Part shown: positions 1 through 8,415 of the stretch, in pieces | Position numbering within the stretch: the first letter of the stretch is position 1 | Layout of the letters: every line of letters starts with the position of its first letter | Source of the DNA: Anaerolineaceae bacterium | Lineage (GTDB): Bacteria; Chloroflexota; Anaerolineae; Aggregatilineales; Phototrophicaceae | DNA: 64,000 nucleotides | NCBI GenBank assembly: GCA_002702065.1 | Contig: NZXX01000009.1 | Coordinates: 434,001 to 498,000 of the forward strand | Direction: 5' to 3' | Notes under the pieces: model-generated | What the model was told of the DNA's origin: nothing | The model's input: the letters and a program-made list of their open reading frames with translations, nothing else | Database searches by the model: none | Position numbers and translations under genes: made by a program

Positions 1-480
1 CGTCGCCTGCGAGACCAGCCCGGTGGTGTTGAGCGTGCCGCCCGGCTGCAACAGGATTTCGTCGCAGGCGCTGGCGACATAATAGGTAGCGTTGTCGTAA
101 CCCTGCGCAAAGGCGATCACCCGCTTGCCGTTCTCACGCAGGCGCAGAATACTGTTCCGCAAGGTCTGTAAATCCGCCAGCGGCATGGCAAACCCGCGCA
201 GATGCAGTATCACCCCCTGGGGGCGGGGGTCGGCTGCAATCTGCCGGAAGTAACGGTCGAGGTCAACCAAACTGGTGGGGGGTGCGCCGAAGATACGTTT
301 GCGCAGCCAGCCACGCGACTCCGGCAGGGCGGGCATCGTGGCGGGCAGCACCATCAGGATATAATCCAGCTCCTTAAACCGCCCGCGCCGCCAGTTGCCG
401 AACCGGAACCAGCCATACCGCAGCCCCCGCAGCGGGTTGATGTGCCACGAAGCAATCTTCTGCCGAAGCCGTTGGATCAT
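1..480 (-). CDS. Signal peptide peptidase SppA-like (S49 family), N-terminal part, truncated by window edge
   Basis: Minus-strand translation from ATG at 480: MIQRLRQKIASWHINPLRGLRYGW...DPRPQGVILHLRGFAMPLADLQTLRNSILRLRENGKRVIAFAQGYDNATYYVASACDEILLQPGGTLNTTGLV, a typical S49 motif; open to window start. Confidence 0.85.
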   Translation of the reverse strand, partial: MIQRLRQKIASWHINPLRGLRYGWFRFGNWRRGRFKELDYILMVLPATMPALPESRGWLRKRIFGAPPTSLVDLDRYFRQIAADPRPQGVILHLRGFAMPLADLQTLRNSILRLRENGKRVIAFAQGYDNATYYVASACDEILLQPGGTLNTTGLVSQAT

Positions 481-565
481 CGTCTACCCTTGCCACACCC
501 GTGCCAACACAGGGTATCATTGTACTACCGTTCGGCCTGATTACACGGGGAAACGGCAAAGTCTC

Positions 566-997
566 ATGAACGACAGCAGCACGTTATCACAGCTTGCAGA
601 GCTGGCGCTGGTTGCCATCGTCGGGCTTGTCCTGTTTACCGCACTGGGGATATTCGCGGCGCACCGCACCCACACCTACCCGCGCCGCCGGGCCAGCTAC
701 AGGCATCCATCGCTGTATTTCACCGGTCGCGGCACAGGTAATGTCGAAGCGGAAAGCCTGATCGAAAGCACTTACCGCATCGACTATCAGTTTTCCGGGG
801 ATGTACTGGTCAAAATCGAACTGATCGAAACAGCTACCGGCAACAGTGATACGATCCTGCTCAAGAGTGGCAGCGGCACCGCCGGGTTTCGCGTGCAGCA
901 CGCCGGGCACCATCGCCTGCACATCGAGCCGCTGCAAGAAGAAACCAGCTGGGAACTGAGCATTCAGCCCGTGGGGCAGGCGTCCGTGCGGGGCTGA
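566..997 (+). CDS. Small membrane-anchored hypothetical protein
   Basis: Start at ATG 566 (MNDSSTLSQLAELALVAIVGLVLFTALGIF); one N-terminal TM segment. Confidence 0.65.
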   Translation: MNDSSTLSQLAELALVAIVGLVLFTALGIFAAHRTHTYPRRRASYRHPSLYFTGRGTGNVEAESLIESTYRIDYQFSGDVLVKIELIETATGNSDTILLKSGSGTAGFRVQHAGHHRLHIEPLQEETSWELSIQPVGQASVRG

Positions 998-1019
998 AAT
1001 ACCACAAAACGTGATCGGG

Positions 1020-1223
1020 TCAGCCAGCGTTGACAGCGCGTTTGAAAGCCGCCTTCGCCCCTTTTTCTACCCATTCAAAGCTCACCAGCTCCCACCCGGC
1101 GCGGCCATAGGTGTTTAGCCGATCGGTGAAAATGTCGGCATCGGCGTACAGGTCCGCTTCCTGGCTGGTGCTTTCCATATCCGTATCCTGAATAAAGACA
1201 ACCAGATATTCCCAAATCGGCAT
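1020..1223 (-). CDS. DUF4177-like small protein
   Basis: WEYLVVFIQD...LNTYGRAGWELVSFEWVEKG pattern. Confidence 0.65.
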   Translation of the reverse strand: MPIWEYLVVFIQDTDMESTSQEADLYADADIFTDRLNTYGRAGWELVSFEWVEKGAKAAFKRAVNAG

Positions 1224-1297
1224 CGGTTTAGCTCCTGCATTGAGATGAGGTTTACTGCTTTTATTTTATGCCAGCCCGCTACCGTCGAGGATTAACG

Positions 1298-1657
1298 TCA
1301 CAGCGCCACCGCCACCGCCGACGCATGTTCGCGGGTATGCGTCAGGCTGATGTCCCACTGGGTGATGGACAGCTCATCGCTCACGCGGGCCGCCGCGCCG
1401 TGCAGATGCAGGGTGGGCCGTCCCCGGTGGTCGCAGCGAATTTCAATTTCGCGCCAGCTGACAACGCCGATGCCCGTACCCAATGCTTTGGCAACTGCTT
1501 CTTTGCCCGCCAGCCGCGCCGCCAGACGGTCGGGCCGGTCCTTACAGTCTTCGCGCTCGCCGGGTGTAAAAAAGCGGTTGAGGAAGCGCTCACCCAGACG
1601 GGCGATACCATTTTCCACTCGCTGAATTTCAATCAGATCAATGCCACAACGCAGCAT
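1298..1657 (-). CDS. acpS: Holo-[acyl-carrier-protein] synthase
   Basis: GIDLIEIQRVENGIARLGERFLNRFFTPGE...RLAARLAGKEAVAKALGTGIG...HGAAARVSDELSITQWDISLTHTREHASAVAVAL. Confidence 0.95.
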   Translation of the reverse strand: MLRCGIDLIEIQRVENGIARLGERFLNRFFTPGEREDCKDRPDRLAARLAGKEAVAKALGTGIGVVSWREIEIRCDHRGRPTLHLHGAAARVSDELSITQWDISLTHTREHASAVAVAL

Positions 1658-1835
1658 GGGTTACTCCTCAGTCAGCAGCCGGTTGGCCTGTGGTGATGTC
1701 ATCTGATCGAACCTCGCTGCGCGGCTGTCACAGATGAGCGTCTCCTCAGTATATAGCTTTCAGGCTCGACAATCGCCCCCCGGCGGTTAGAATTGGCGCT
1801 ACTTTTACCAGATGGGTGAGTGAGAGCGCAAGTTA

Positions 1836-3155
1836 ATGGGCCGCTGGATAACGGGTTTGTGCTGGGTCTTGTTCGTAACCGTCGCCGCCGCGGCACAGGA
1901 AAATGACCTGACCGCCGAAGACATTGTCATCCAAACAGAGGTCGATGCTTTTGGGCTGGAACAACCATTTGCGGTAGGGGTGCTGCGCAATCAGGGGGGC
2001 GACGCGTACCAGAATATCACCCTGTTCGCCGAAGTGTATGACGCCGACGACAACCTGATCGGTGAAGGACTGGGTTATATGGTGCGGGCCTGTGGCGAAG
2101 CGCTGATCAATTATGCCCTGCAACCAGAACACGCCGAGCCATTCTCCATTCATCTGGACATCTTCGAACCGGACATCGAAATCGACCGGGTAGCGGTGCT
2201 GGCACAGGGGGAAGCCATTTCACCCGCCGAACCAGCCGTTATCGAAAGCGGTGCCATCAGCCAGGTAACTGACGCAGAAGTGGTCGATGTCGAGTGGATT
2301 GACGGCACCAATCTGCGGTACAGCACCGGCTGCTGGCGCGATGTGTTCATCAACCGCCCGTGGTTCGAGTACAACCGCAGCACGGACAGCACCGAAGCCA
2401 TCCCCCATCCACGTACCGATGCCATTACGGGCCAGATGCGCGAACTGCTGCGCCTGGGTGATCCGGTCATTTTTAATCGCTCCTTCTTCAACTTCGCACC
2501 CGGTGGCCGCCGCGCCGTATACCAGACAGACCTGAACACGCTGGCGACAGTGGAACCGGACGGCTCGTTTGCCCGTGTGGTGTTCGATGATCTGTATAAC
2601 ATCACGCTGCAGGGCGTCAACTGGCACAAGGACAGCGGCGCTTTTGTGGCCTATTATCATGGCGGTTATGGCGACGAAGTCCTGTATCTGGTGGCCCACG
2701 CCGACGGGCAGGCCTTCAGCCAGCACCCCAAAGTCGCCATGCCATCGCAGATTGTGCCCGGTTTCGCAGCTAATGGGCGCGGCGTCGTCATCGGTACGAC
2801 CGTTGATGGCGTGACCGGCTATTACCTCAAGGCGACGACGAACGACTTCACTATCCCGATGTTCGAGGCGGAACTGCCGGGTAACAACTGGCCCGCCCCC
2901 TTCTACGAGATCACCGCTGCTGGCGACCGCTGGATTTACATCGCCCGCCCGGTCGATGGTGAAGCACGTCTGCAATGCTACAACCCGGATTCGCTGCAAC
3001 TGCACGATTACACCGCGCTGCCGCTGGACCTCGAAACCGACGAACGCGGCTGGATGTGGCTGTCCCCGGATAATCAGACGCTGGCGCTGGCGGCCAATGG
3101 CGTCAACGGTGGTTTGTGGCTGATCGACCTCACCCAGTTTGCGCCGTGCAGCTAA
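1836..3155 (+). CDS. Secreted hypothetical protein (FxLYD-like N-terminal region, beta-propeller-like C-terminal region)
   Basis: Signal peptide MGRWITGLCWVLFVTVAAAAQ; GVLRNQGGDAYQNITLFAEVYDADDNLIGEG. Confidence 0.7.
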   Translation: MGRWITGLCWVLFVTVAAAAQENDLTAEDIVIQTEVDAFGLEQPFAVGVLRNQGGDAYQNITLFAEVYDADDNLIGEGLGYMVRACGEALINYALQPEHAEPFSIHLDIFEPDIEIDRVAVLAQGEAISPAEPAVIESGAISQVTDAEVVDVEWIDGTNLRYSTGCWRDVFINRPWFEYNRSTDSTEAIPHPRTDAITGQMRELLRLGDPVIFNRSFFNFAPGGRRAVYQTDLNTLATVEPDGSFARVVFDDLYNITLQGVNWHKDSGAFVAYYHGGYGDEVLYLVAHADGQAFSQHPKVAMPSQIVPGFAANGRGVVIGTTVDGVTGYYLKATTNDFTIPMFEAELPGNNWPAPFYEITAAGDRWIYIARPVDGEARLQCYNPDSLQLHDYTALPLDLETDERGWMWLSPDNQTLALAANGVNGGLWLIDLTQFAPCS

Positions 3156-5179
3156 ATGCCGATTCCCCGGAATCCTCGGCGTTACCGGTAAGGGCGATTC
3201 GCGAATCGCCCCTACAAACACCATCCTTGCAAAATCAGGGTATCCGCCGTCTGGAATGGGTGGCGCTGGTCGGCATCCTGCTGCTGGCGGCGGCACTGCG
3301 CCTGGGTTGGCCGGGCGTGAACTCATTCGCATTTGACGAGGCCAACCTCAGCCTGATCGCGCTGGAGATGGCCCGCGGCGGCACTTTCGCCAGTGTGGGG
3401 ATGCCCTCATCGGTGGGCGTGCCGAATTTACCGGCGGCGGCGTGGGTCTTCAGCCTGCCGTATGTTGTGTCGCCTGATCCGCTGATCGCCACGCAGTTCG
3501 TCGGCCTGCTCAGTATCGGCGTTGTGGCGGGGACATGGTGGCTGGCGCGGCGGATATGGGGCGGTTGGGCCGGGCTGACGGCGGCGCTGTTTCTGGCTGC
3601 TTCGCCCTATGCGGTCCTCTATTCCCGCAGCATCTGGTCGCAGAATCTGCTGCCGCTGTGCGGCCTGCTGTGGGCGTGGACAGCATTCCTCGGAGCCACC
3701 CGCCATAACCGGCTGGCGATTGCGGCCCATGTCTTTCTGGCCGGGTTCATCTTTCAGGTACATTTTGCGGGCGCGGCGCTGGTGCTGCCGACGCTCTATT
3801 TTTTTGTGCGCTTCCGCTGGTGGCGACACCTGCTGCCGGTCCTCATCGGCGGCGGACTGGCCCTGCTGGCGCTGCTGCCCTTCGCGCTGGAGGTGGCCTG
3901 CCGCCGCCCGGATGTCGTTGAGCAGTATCAGGCTGCGCTTGGCGGGGATACACGCTATGACCTGCAAGCCTTGGGGCATCTGCTGCAAGTCGCGCTCGGC
4001 GCCGACTGGGGCTTTCTGCTGCTCGGCAATTTGCAGCCGCCGGATTCACCGCTGCTAACAGCGCTGGCCGGGGTGGTATTACTCACCGGCCTGATTGCGA
4101 TCATCGTGCGGATTATTCGACCACGTCGCAGAACCGGACCCTACCGCCACGCGCATCGCCCGGAACACGCCATCCTTGCTGAAATCCTTATCGCATGGCT
4201 GATCGCGGCGCCGTTGTTTTTTGCGCGCCACAGCACCCCGGTCCAGATTCACTATCAACTGGCGGCGCTGCCAGCCCTGGCGCTGCTGGTCGGGGCGGGG
4301 GTGCGCTTCCTGCAATCGCGCGCACGTCTGTGGCGCATCCTGCCGCTTCTGGTCGCCATTCTCGCCGGGGTGTGGACGGTGCAGCTGGCACAGGGGCTGG
4401 ACCAGGCCGGGCGCGTGGTCACCCCCAACGGGCTGGGCACCCCGCTGAGCTACACCCGCAGCGCGGCTTACAGCGTGCCACCGGGCCAACCCGCCTTGTT
4501 TTTTACACATGGCGACGACCCGAACGTCGATGGCGAAGCAGCCGTTTTCGAAACGCTGTGGTGGGGCCGACCGCATCGCATTGTACGCGGCGGTTCGCTG
4601 CTGATCCTGCCCGATCATCCGGCCTACCTGATGGCGACGCTGTATCCCATTCAGGCGTGGGAAGAGCTTGACGCTGCCGGGCTGGCTGAAAACACACGCA
4701 CTTTGCCCCGGCGCGACGGTGAAGAACCGTTTGTCGCCATCCTCTACGATGGCGCTGCTGCCCCGCAGGGCTTTACACTGCTGGATGAGCCGGTGGCGCT
4801 GGCGGATGGCACCCAACTCGAAGGCTGGCGTGTGCGCACGGTCGGTCCCCGGCTGCGCATCTCGACCCTGTGGCGGGTGGTCGACCTGCCGGAAGCGGGC
4901 ACGTACCAGCAGTTCCACCATCTGCGGACAAGTGGTGCGCCAGACGATGCCGAGCCGTTCAAAATCACCGATGTGCCGCTGTCCGCACACCGCTGGCAGG
5001 TGGATGATCAGCTGATTGTGATGGCCGATTTTTTCATGGATGAACTGGCCGCAATCGAAGGCCCGCTGTGGGTGGATGTCGGCCATTACACCCTGCCGGA
5101 TGGCGCGCGTATTCCGCAGGTCAACAACGGCACAGACGCACTGCGATTGGGGCCATTTGAATTGCCGACGACCGAATAA
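3116..5179 (+). CDS. ArnT/PMT-like glycosyltransferase family 39 membrane protein (true start probably downstream, e.g. TTG 3227 or GTG 3260)
   Basis: Many TM segments; ALRLGWPGVNSFAFDEANLSLIALEMARGGTF..; palindromic repeat in the 5' part of the called ORF. Confidence 0.75.
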   Translation: MADRPHPVCAVQLNADSPESSALPVRAIRESPLQTPSLQNQGIRRLEWVALVGILLLAAALRLGWPGVNSFAFDEANLSLIALEMARGGTFASVGMPSSVGVPNLPAAAWVFSLPYVVSPDPLIATQFVGLLSIGVVAGTWWLARRIWGGWAGLTAALFLAASPYAVLYSRSIWSQNLLPLCGLLWAWTAFLGATRHNRLAIAAHVFLAGFIFQVHFAGAALVLPTLYFFVRFRWWRHLLPVLIGGGLALLALLPFALEVACRRPDVVEQYQAALGGDTRYDLQALGHLLQVALGADWGFLLLGNLQPPDSPLLTALAGVVLLTGLIAIIVRIIRPRRRTGPYRHAHRPEHAILAEILIAWLIAAPLFFARHSTPVQIHYQLAALPALALLVGAGVRFLQSRARLWRILPLLVAILAGVWTVQLAQGLDQAGRVVTPNGLGTPLSYTRSAAYSVPPGQPALFFTHGDDPNVDGEAAVFETLWWGRPHRIVRGGSLLILPDHPAYLMATLYPIQAWEELDAAGLAENTRTLPRRDGEEPFVAILYDGAAAPQGFTLLDEPVALADGTQLEGWRVRTVGPRLRISTLWRVVDLPEAGTYQQFHHLRTSGAPDDAEPFKITDVPLSAHRWQVDDQLIVMADFFMDELAAIEGPLWVDVGHYTLPDGARIPQVNNGTDALRLGPFELPTTE
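3188..3215. repeat. 28-bp palindromic element GTAAGGGCGATTCGCGAATCGCCCCTAC
   Basis: 14-bp arms, one mismatch (3191/3212), central perfect palindrome GATTCGCGAATC. Confidence 0.8.
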
Positions 5180-5279
5180 CGATTGCCCACCGCCCAACCC
5201 GCTGTCGGCGCAAATTCGGCGCTTGCCCACTATAATACAGTCAGATAAATAGCGGATGCTGTTGCTTGCAGGAGGAACC

Positions 5280-7778
5280 ATGCGAAAACACATCGGTACG
5301 ATGTTTTTGATTCTCAGCTTCATACTGGTGGGGCTGGTGGGCGCACAGGGCGATCAGGACCCAACAGCAACGCCACCACCGTCGGTCACCATCAGTTCAC
5401 CCGCCCCCGGCGCGGTGCTGCCCAACATGAACGCGATCACGGTGACCGGCACCGGTACATCGTTGTTTGAAAACAGCCTGACCGTGCAGGCGCTCGACAG
5501 CGGCGGCAATATCCTGGCGCAGCAGCCTGTAACCACCAATGCGCCGGAAGTCGGCGGCACCGGCAGTTATCAGGCGACCCTGTCCGTCAGTGTGGCTCCG
5601 GGCACCGCCGGTGTGATTCGTGCTTTTGCGGTATCTGCCAATGATGGCAGCATCGTGGCCGAATCCACCATCAATGTGACATATGGGTCGACGCCCGCAC
5701 CGTCGAGCATCACCATCAACACGCCGACCGCTGGTTCGGTGCTGCCCAACAACGGCACATTTCTGGTCAGTGGTACCGCCACGAATGTCTTTGAAGGTAA
5801 TGTTGTCGTGCAGGCGCGGGATGGCGCAGGCAATGTCCTGACCCAACAGCCCACCACCGCCCCCGGCGCGGCCCTGGGTGGAACCGGCAACTGGCAAATC
5901 AACCTGACCGTCAATGTCGCCGCTGGCACCAACGGCAGTATCCGGGCATTTTCCGAATCGCCGCAGGATGGCAGCGTCGTGGCCGAGGCGATCGTCAACG
6001 TTACTTACGGCGCCATCCCTGACGATGCCGATCTGACGATCACCTTCCCGGCAGCGGGCACCGTGGTCAACACAGCGGGCGGCGTCACCGTCAACGGCAC
6101 TTCACGCAACATCACAGACGGTAATGTCACGGTTCAGCTGCGCGACGGCAACAACCGTGTCCTCAGCGAACGCAGCGTCAAGACCAGCCCGACCCAGGGT
6201 GACGGCCAGTGGACGGCGCAGCTTGGCGCATTTTTCACCGCCAATATCCCCGGTTCGATCTATGCGTTTGCACCCGGCGTCGGCGAAGGCGGACAGTTCG
6301 TGTCGGATACGATTTTTGTCACCTTCCAGACAAATTGTGGTGTGCGGACAGATTGGCCGGTTTACATCGTGCAGCGTGGTGATACGCTCACCCGCATCGC
6401 CCAACGGGTCAGCAGCAGTGTGTCCGAACTGGCACAGGCGAACTGCTTAAACAACCCCAGCATCATCGAGGTCGGCCAGCAGCTGCGCGTACCCCGCCAG
6501 CCCATCAACCCGACACCGCCGCCGGTTCCGTCGATCATCAGCATCACCGCACCGCAGAACGGCGCCGCCGTTAACCCGGCCAGCCCGATCATCGTGACCG
6601 GCACCGGCAGTGGCCTGAGCAATGTCACCGTACAGGCGCTGGACGCCAGCAATAATGTCCTGGCAGCCCAAACCGTCGTCGTCAGCGCCGGACGCTGGCA
6701 GGCGATGTTATCGGTCGGCACCGCAACTGGCACCAGCGGGCGCATCACCGCCTTCGCGACGTCACCACAGGATGGCAGCGTAATCGCGTCGGCGTCGGTC
6801 AGCGTGTTTTTCGGCCAGCAGCCACCCAGTGGCTCGATGCTGGAAATCACCACGCCGCAGCCATTCGCGGTGCTCAACACGCAGGTGCCATCCACCATCA
6901 GCGGCACCGGCAGCGGGTTGTCCAACGCCAGCCTGGTCGTGCGCGTGCTCGATAATGACAGCAATGTGCTTGGTGATTATCCGGTAACGCTGAATGACAG
7001 CGGCAACTGGCTGGTCAATGTGACGATCGACGTCGCGCCGGGGACGTGGGGCATGATCTATGCCTATGCACAATCCCCGTCGACGGGCAGCATCGTCGCC
7101 GCCGATCTGGTCAATGTCATTTTTGGCGCAGACCAGCCCGGCCCGTTTGTCACCATCAGCGAACCAATGCCCTATTCGACAGTGGGCACCGAAAGTATCA
7201 CCGTACGGGGTTATGGGGGCCGCCTGTTCGAAGGCAATGTCGTGGTACGGGCGCTGGATAACGACGGCAACACGCTCAGCGAAGGCCCCACCATCATCAA
7301 TGCCAGCGAGATGGGCGGTGAAGGTGAGTGGGAAATCAGCCTGAGCCTGGGTGTGGTACCCGGCACGCGCGGCATCATCGAGGCTTTTTCGACCTCGCCT
7401 GAAGATGGCAGCGTGATCACCCATGCGCAGGTGCCGGTCATTTACGGCGAACCTGTCGCTGGCGAACCCTTTATCCAGATCGCCAATCCGCTGCCCGGCT
7501 CACCGATCTCGGATGCGACCGGTCTGGCGGTGATGGGTTATGCAAGCGCGCTGCCCTCGGACATCATCACGGTTCAGTTGATCGACGACGAAGGCAATAT
7601 CCTGGCATCTCGCTCGGCCAACATTGGCGGCGATACGTGGGAAGTTATGCTGACTCTGGTATCGCTGGAACCGGGCACAAGTGGGCGGCTGGTCGCCTTT
7701 GCCAGCGGCTCGAACGGCGCGGTGATCGCCCGTGACAGCTTTGATGTGCGCTTTATCGGCGATGTCGTCCTGCGCTGA
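5280..7778 (+). CDS. Secreted protein with about seven Gmad2/Ig-like repeats and one LysM domain
   Basis: AGGAGG before ATG 5280; signal peptide; recurrent ITISSPAPGAVLP..TVTGTG..FEGNVVVQALD..GNVL..GSVVAEATVNVTYG; LysM YIVQRGDTLTRIAQRVSSSVSELAQANCLNNPSIIEVGQQLRVP. Confidence 0.85.
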   Translation: MRKHIGTMFLILSFILVGLVGAQGDQDPTATPPPSVTISSPAPGAVLPNMNAITVTGTGTSLFENSLTVQALDSGGNILAQQPVTTNAPEVGGTGSYQATLSVSVAPGTAGVIRAFAVSANDGSIVAESTINVTYGSTPAPSSITINTPTAGSVLPNNGTFLVSGTATNVFEGNVVVQARDGAGNVLTQQPTTAPGAALGGTGNWQINLTVNVAAGTNGSIRAFSESPQDGSVVAEAIVNVTYGAIPDDADLTITFPAAGTVVNTAGGVTVNGTSRNITDGNVTVQLRDGNNRVLSERSVKTSPTQGDGQWTAQLGAFFTANIPGSIYAFAPGVGEGGQFVSDTIFVTFQTNCGVRTDWPVYIVQRGDTLTRIAQRVSSSVSELAQANCLNNPSIIEVGQQLRVPRQPINPTPPPVPSIISITAPQNGAAVNPASPIIVTGTGSGLSNVTVQALDASNNVLAAQTVVVSAGRWQAMLSVGTATGTSGRITAFATSPQDGSVIASASVSVFFGQQPPSGSMLEITTPQPFAVLNTQVPSTISGTGSGLSNASLVVRVLDNDSNVLGDYPVTLNDSGNWLVNVTIDVAPGTWGMIYAYAQSPSTGSIVAADLVNVIFGADQPGPFVTISEPMPYSTVGTESITVRGYGGRLFEGNVVVRALDNDGNTLSEGPTIINASEMGGEGEWEISLSLGVVPGTRGIIEAFSTSPEDGSVITHAQVPVIYGEPVAGEPFIQIANPLPGSPISDATGLAVMGYASALPSDIITVQLIDDEGNILASRSANIGGDTWEVMLTLVSLEPGTSGRLVAFASGSNGAVIARDSFDVRFIGDVVLR

Positions 7779-7793
7779 GTGGGGCATCCAGCG

Positions 7794-7827
7794 GGAAAAA
7801 AACAGGGAGGGCCGTCTGTGCCCTCCC
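7794..7827 (-). terminator. Intrinsic terminator of 7852-8298(-)
   Basis: GGGAGGGC-N7-GCCCTCCC stem with A-tract at 7795-7802 (U-tract on minus strand). Confidence 0.75.
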
Positions 7828-7851
7828 ACCCTCAACGCGGTGCGGGTGGAA

Positions 7852-8298
7852 CTATTCCGCCAGCGCAAAATCCTGCCGGCTGACATCCCCTTCTGGCGGC
7901 AGCGTAAACATCAGGTCCAGCATTTGCCCCTGGGCATCTGGCCCGGCCAGCACATTGTATGCCCCGGTTTCATCCTGATACAACAGCACATGCCGCCCGG
8001 CGTCATGATATGAATCCAGCAGCAGGGGTTGATCCGGCTGCGGTGCATTTTCGTCAGCAATCAGGCTGATCAGCGGTTCTGTGCTTTGCAGCGCCGCGTT
8101 ATCCCAGATGTCGATCTGCCAGCCATCTTCCACTTCGCTGATATAGGTCGTCACGGGTGACGGGCAGACAATGACCTCGGCGGCGGGTTGGCTGCTCACG
8201 ATCAAATCCTGACATGGCTGGCCCTGCATCAGGAACCACAACAGACCAAATAGAACATTCATACAAAACCTCAAGTCTGATAACGGTATAATCACCAT
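7852..8298 (-). CDS. Small secreted hypothetical protein (start possibly 8262)
   Basis: MNVLFGLLWFLMQGQPCQDLIVSSQPAAEVIVCPSPVTTYISEVEDGWQIDIWD. Confidence 0.6.
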   Translation of the reverse strand: MVIIPLSDLRFCMNVLFGLLWFLMQGQPCQDLIVSSQPAAEVIVCPSPVTTYISEVEDGWQIDIWDNAALQSTEPLISLIADENAPQPDQPLLLDSYHDAGRHVLLYQDETGAYNVLAGPDAQGQMLDLMFTLPPEGDVSRQDFALAE

Positions 8299-8415
8299 AG
8301 AGCAAGAAACGGCGCTCGTCCCTTGAGATACGGACGAACACCCTGCGATGTGTTGCTAAAGATGCTCATCCGGCTACAATCGAAATTGTAGAAGTACGCA
8401 GAGGAGTCCTGTGTT

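Noticed and set aside
2220-5323. Long minus-strand ORFs (2220-3332, 4079-5323)
   Set aside because: Antisense to well-supported plus-strand genes; Arg/Gly/His/Gln-rich shadow translations
5383-7770. Apparent tandem repeats at DNA level
   Set aside because: They reflect protein-level Ig-like repeats in one CDS, not a satellite or mobile element
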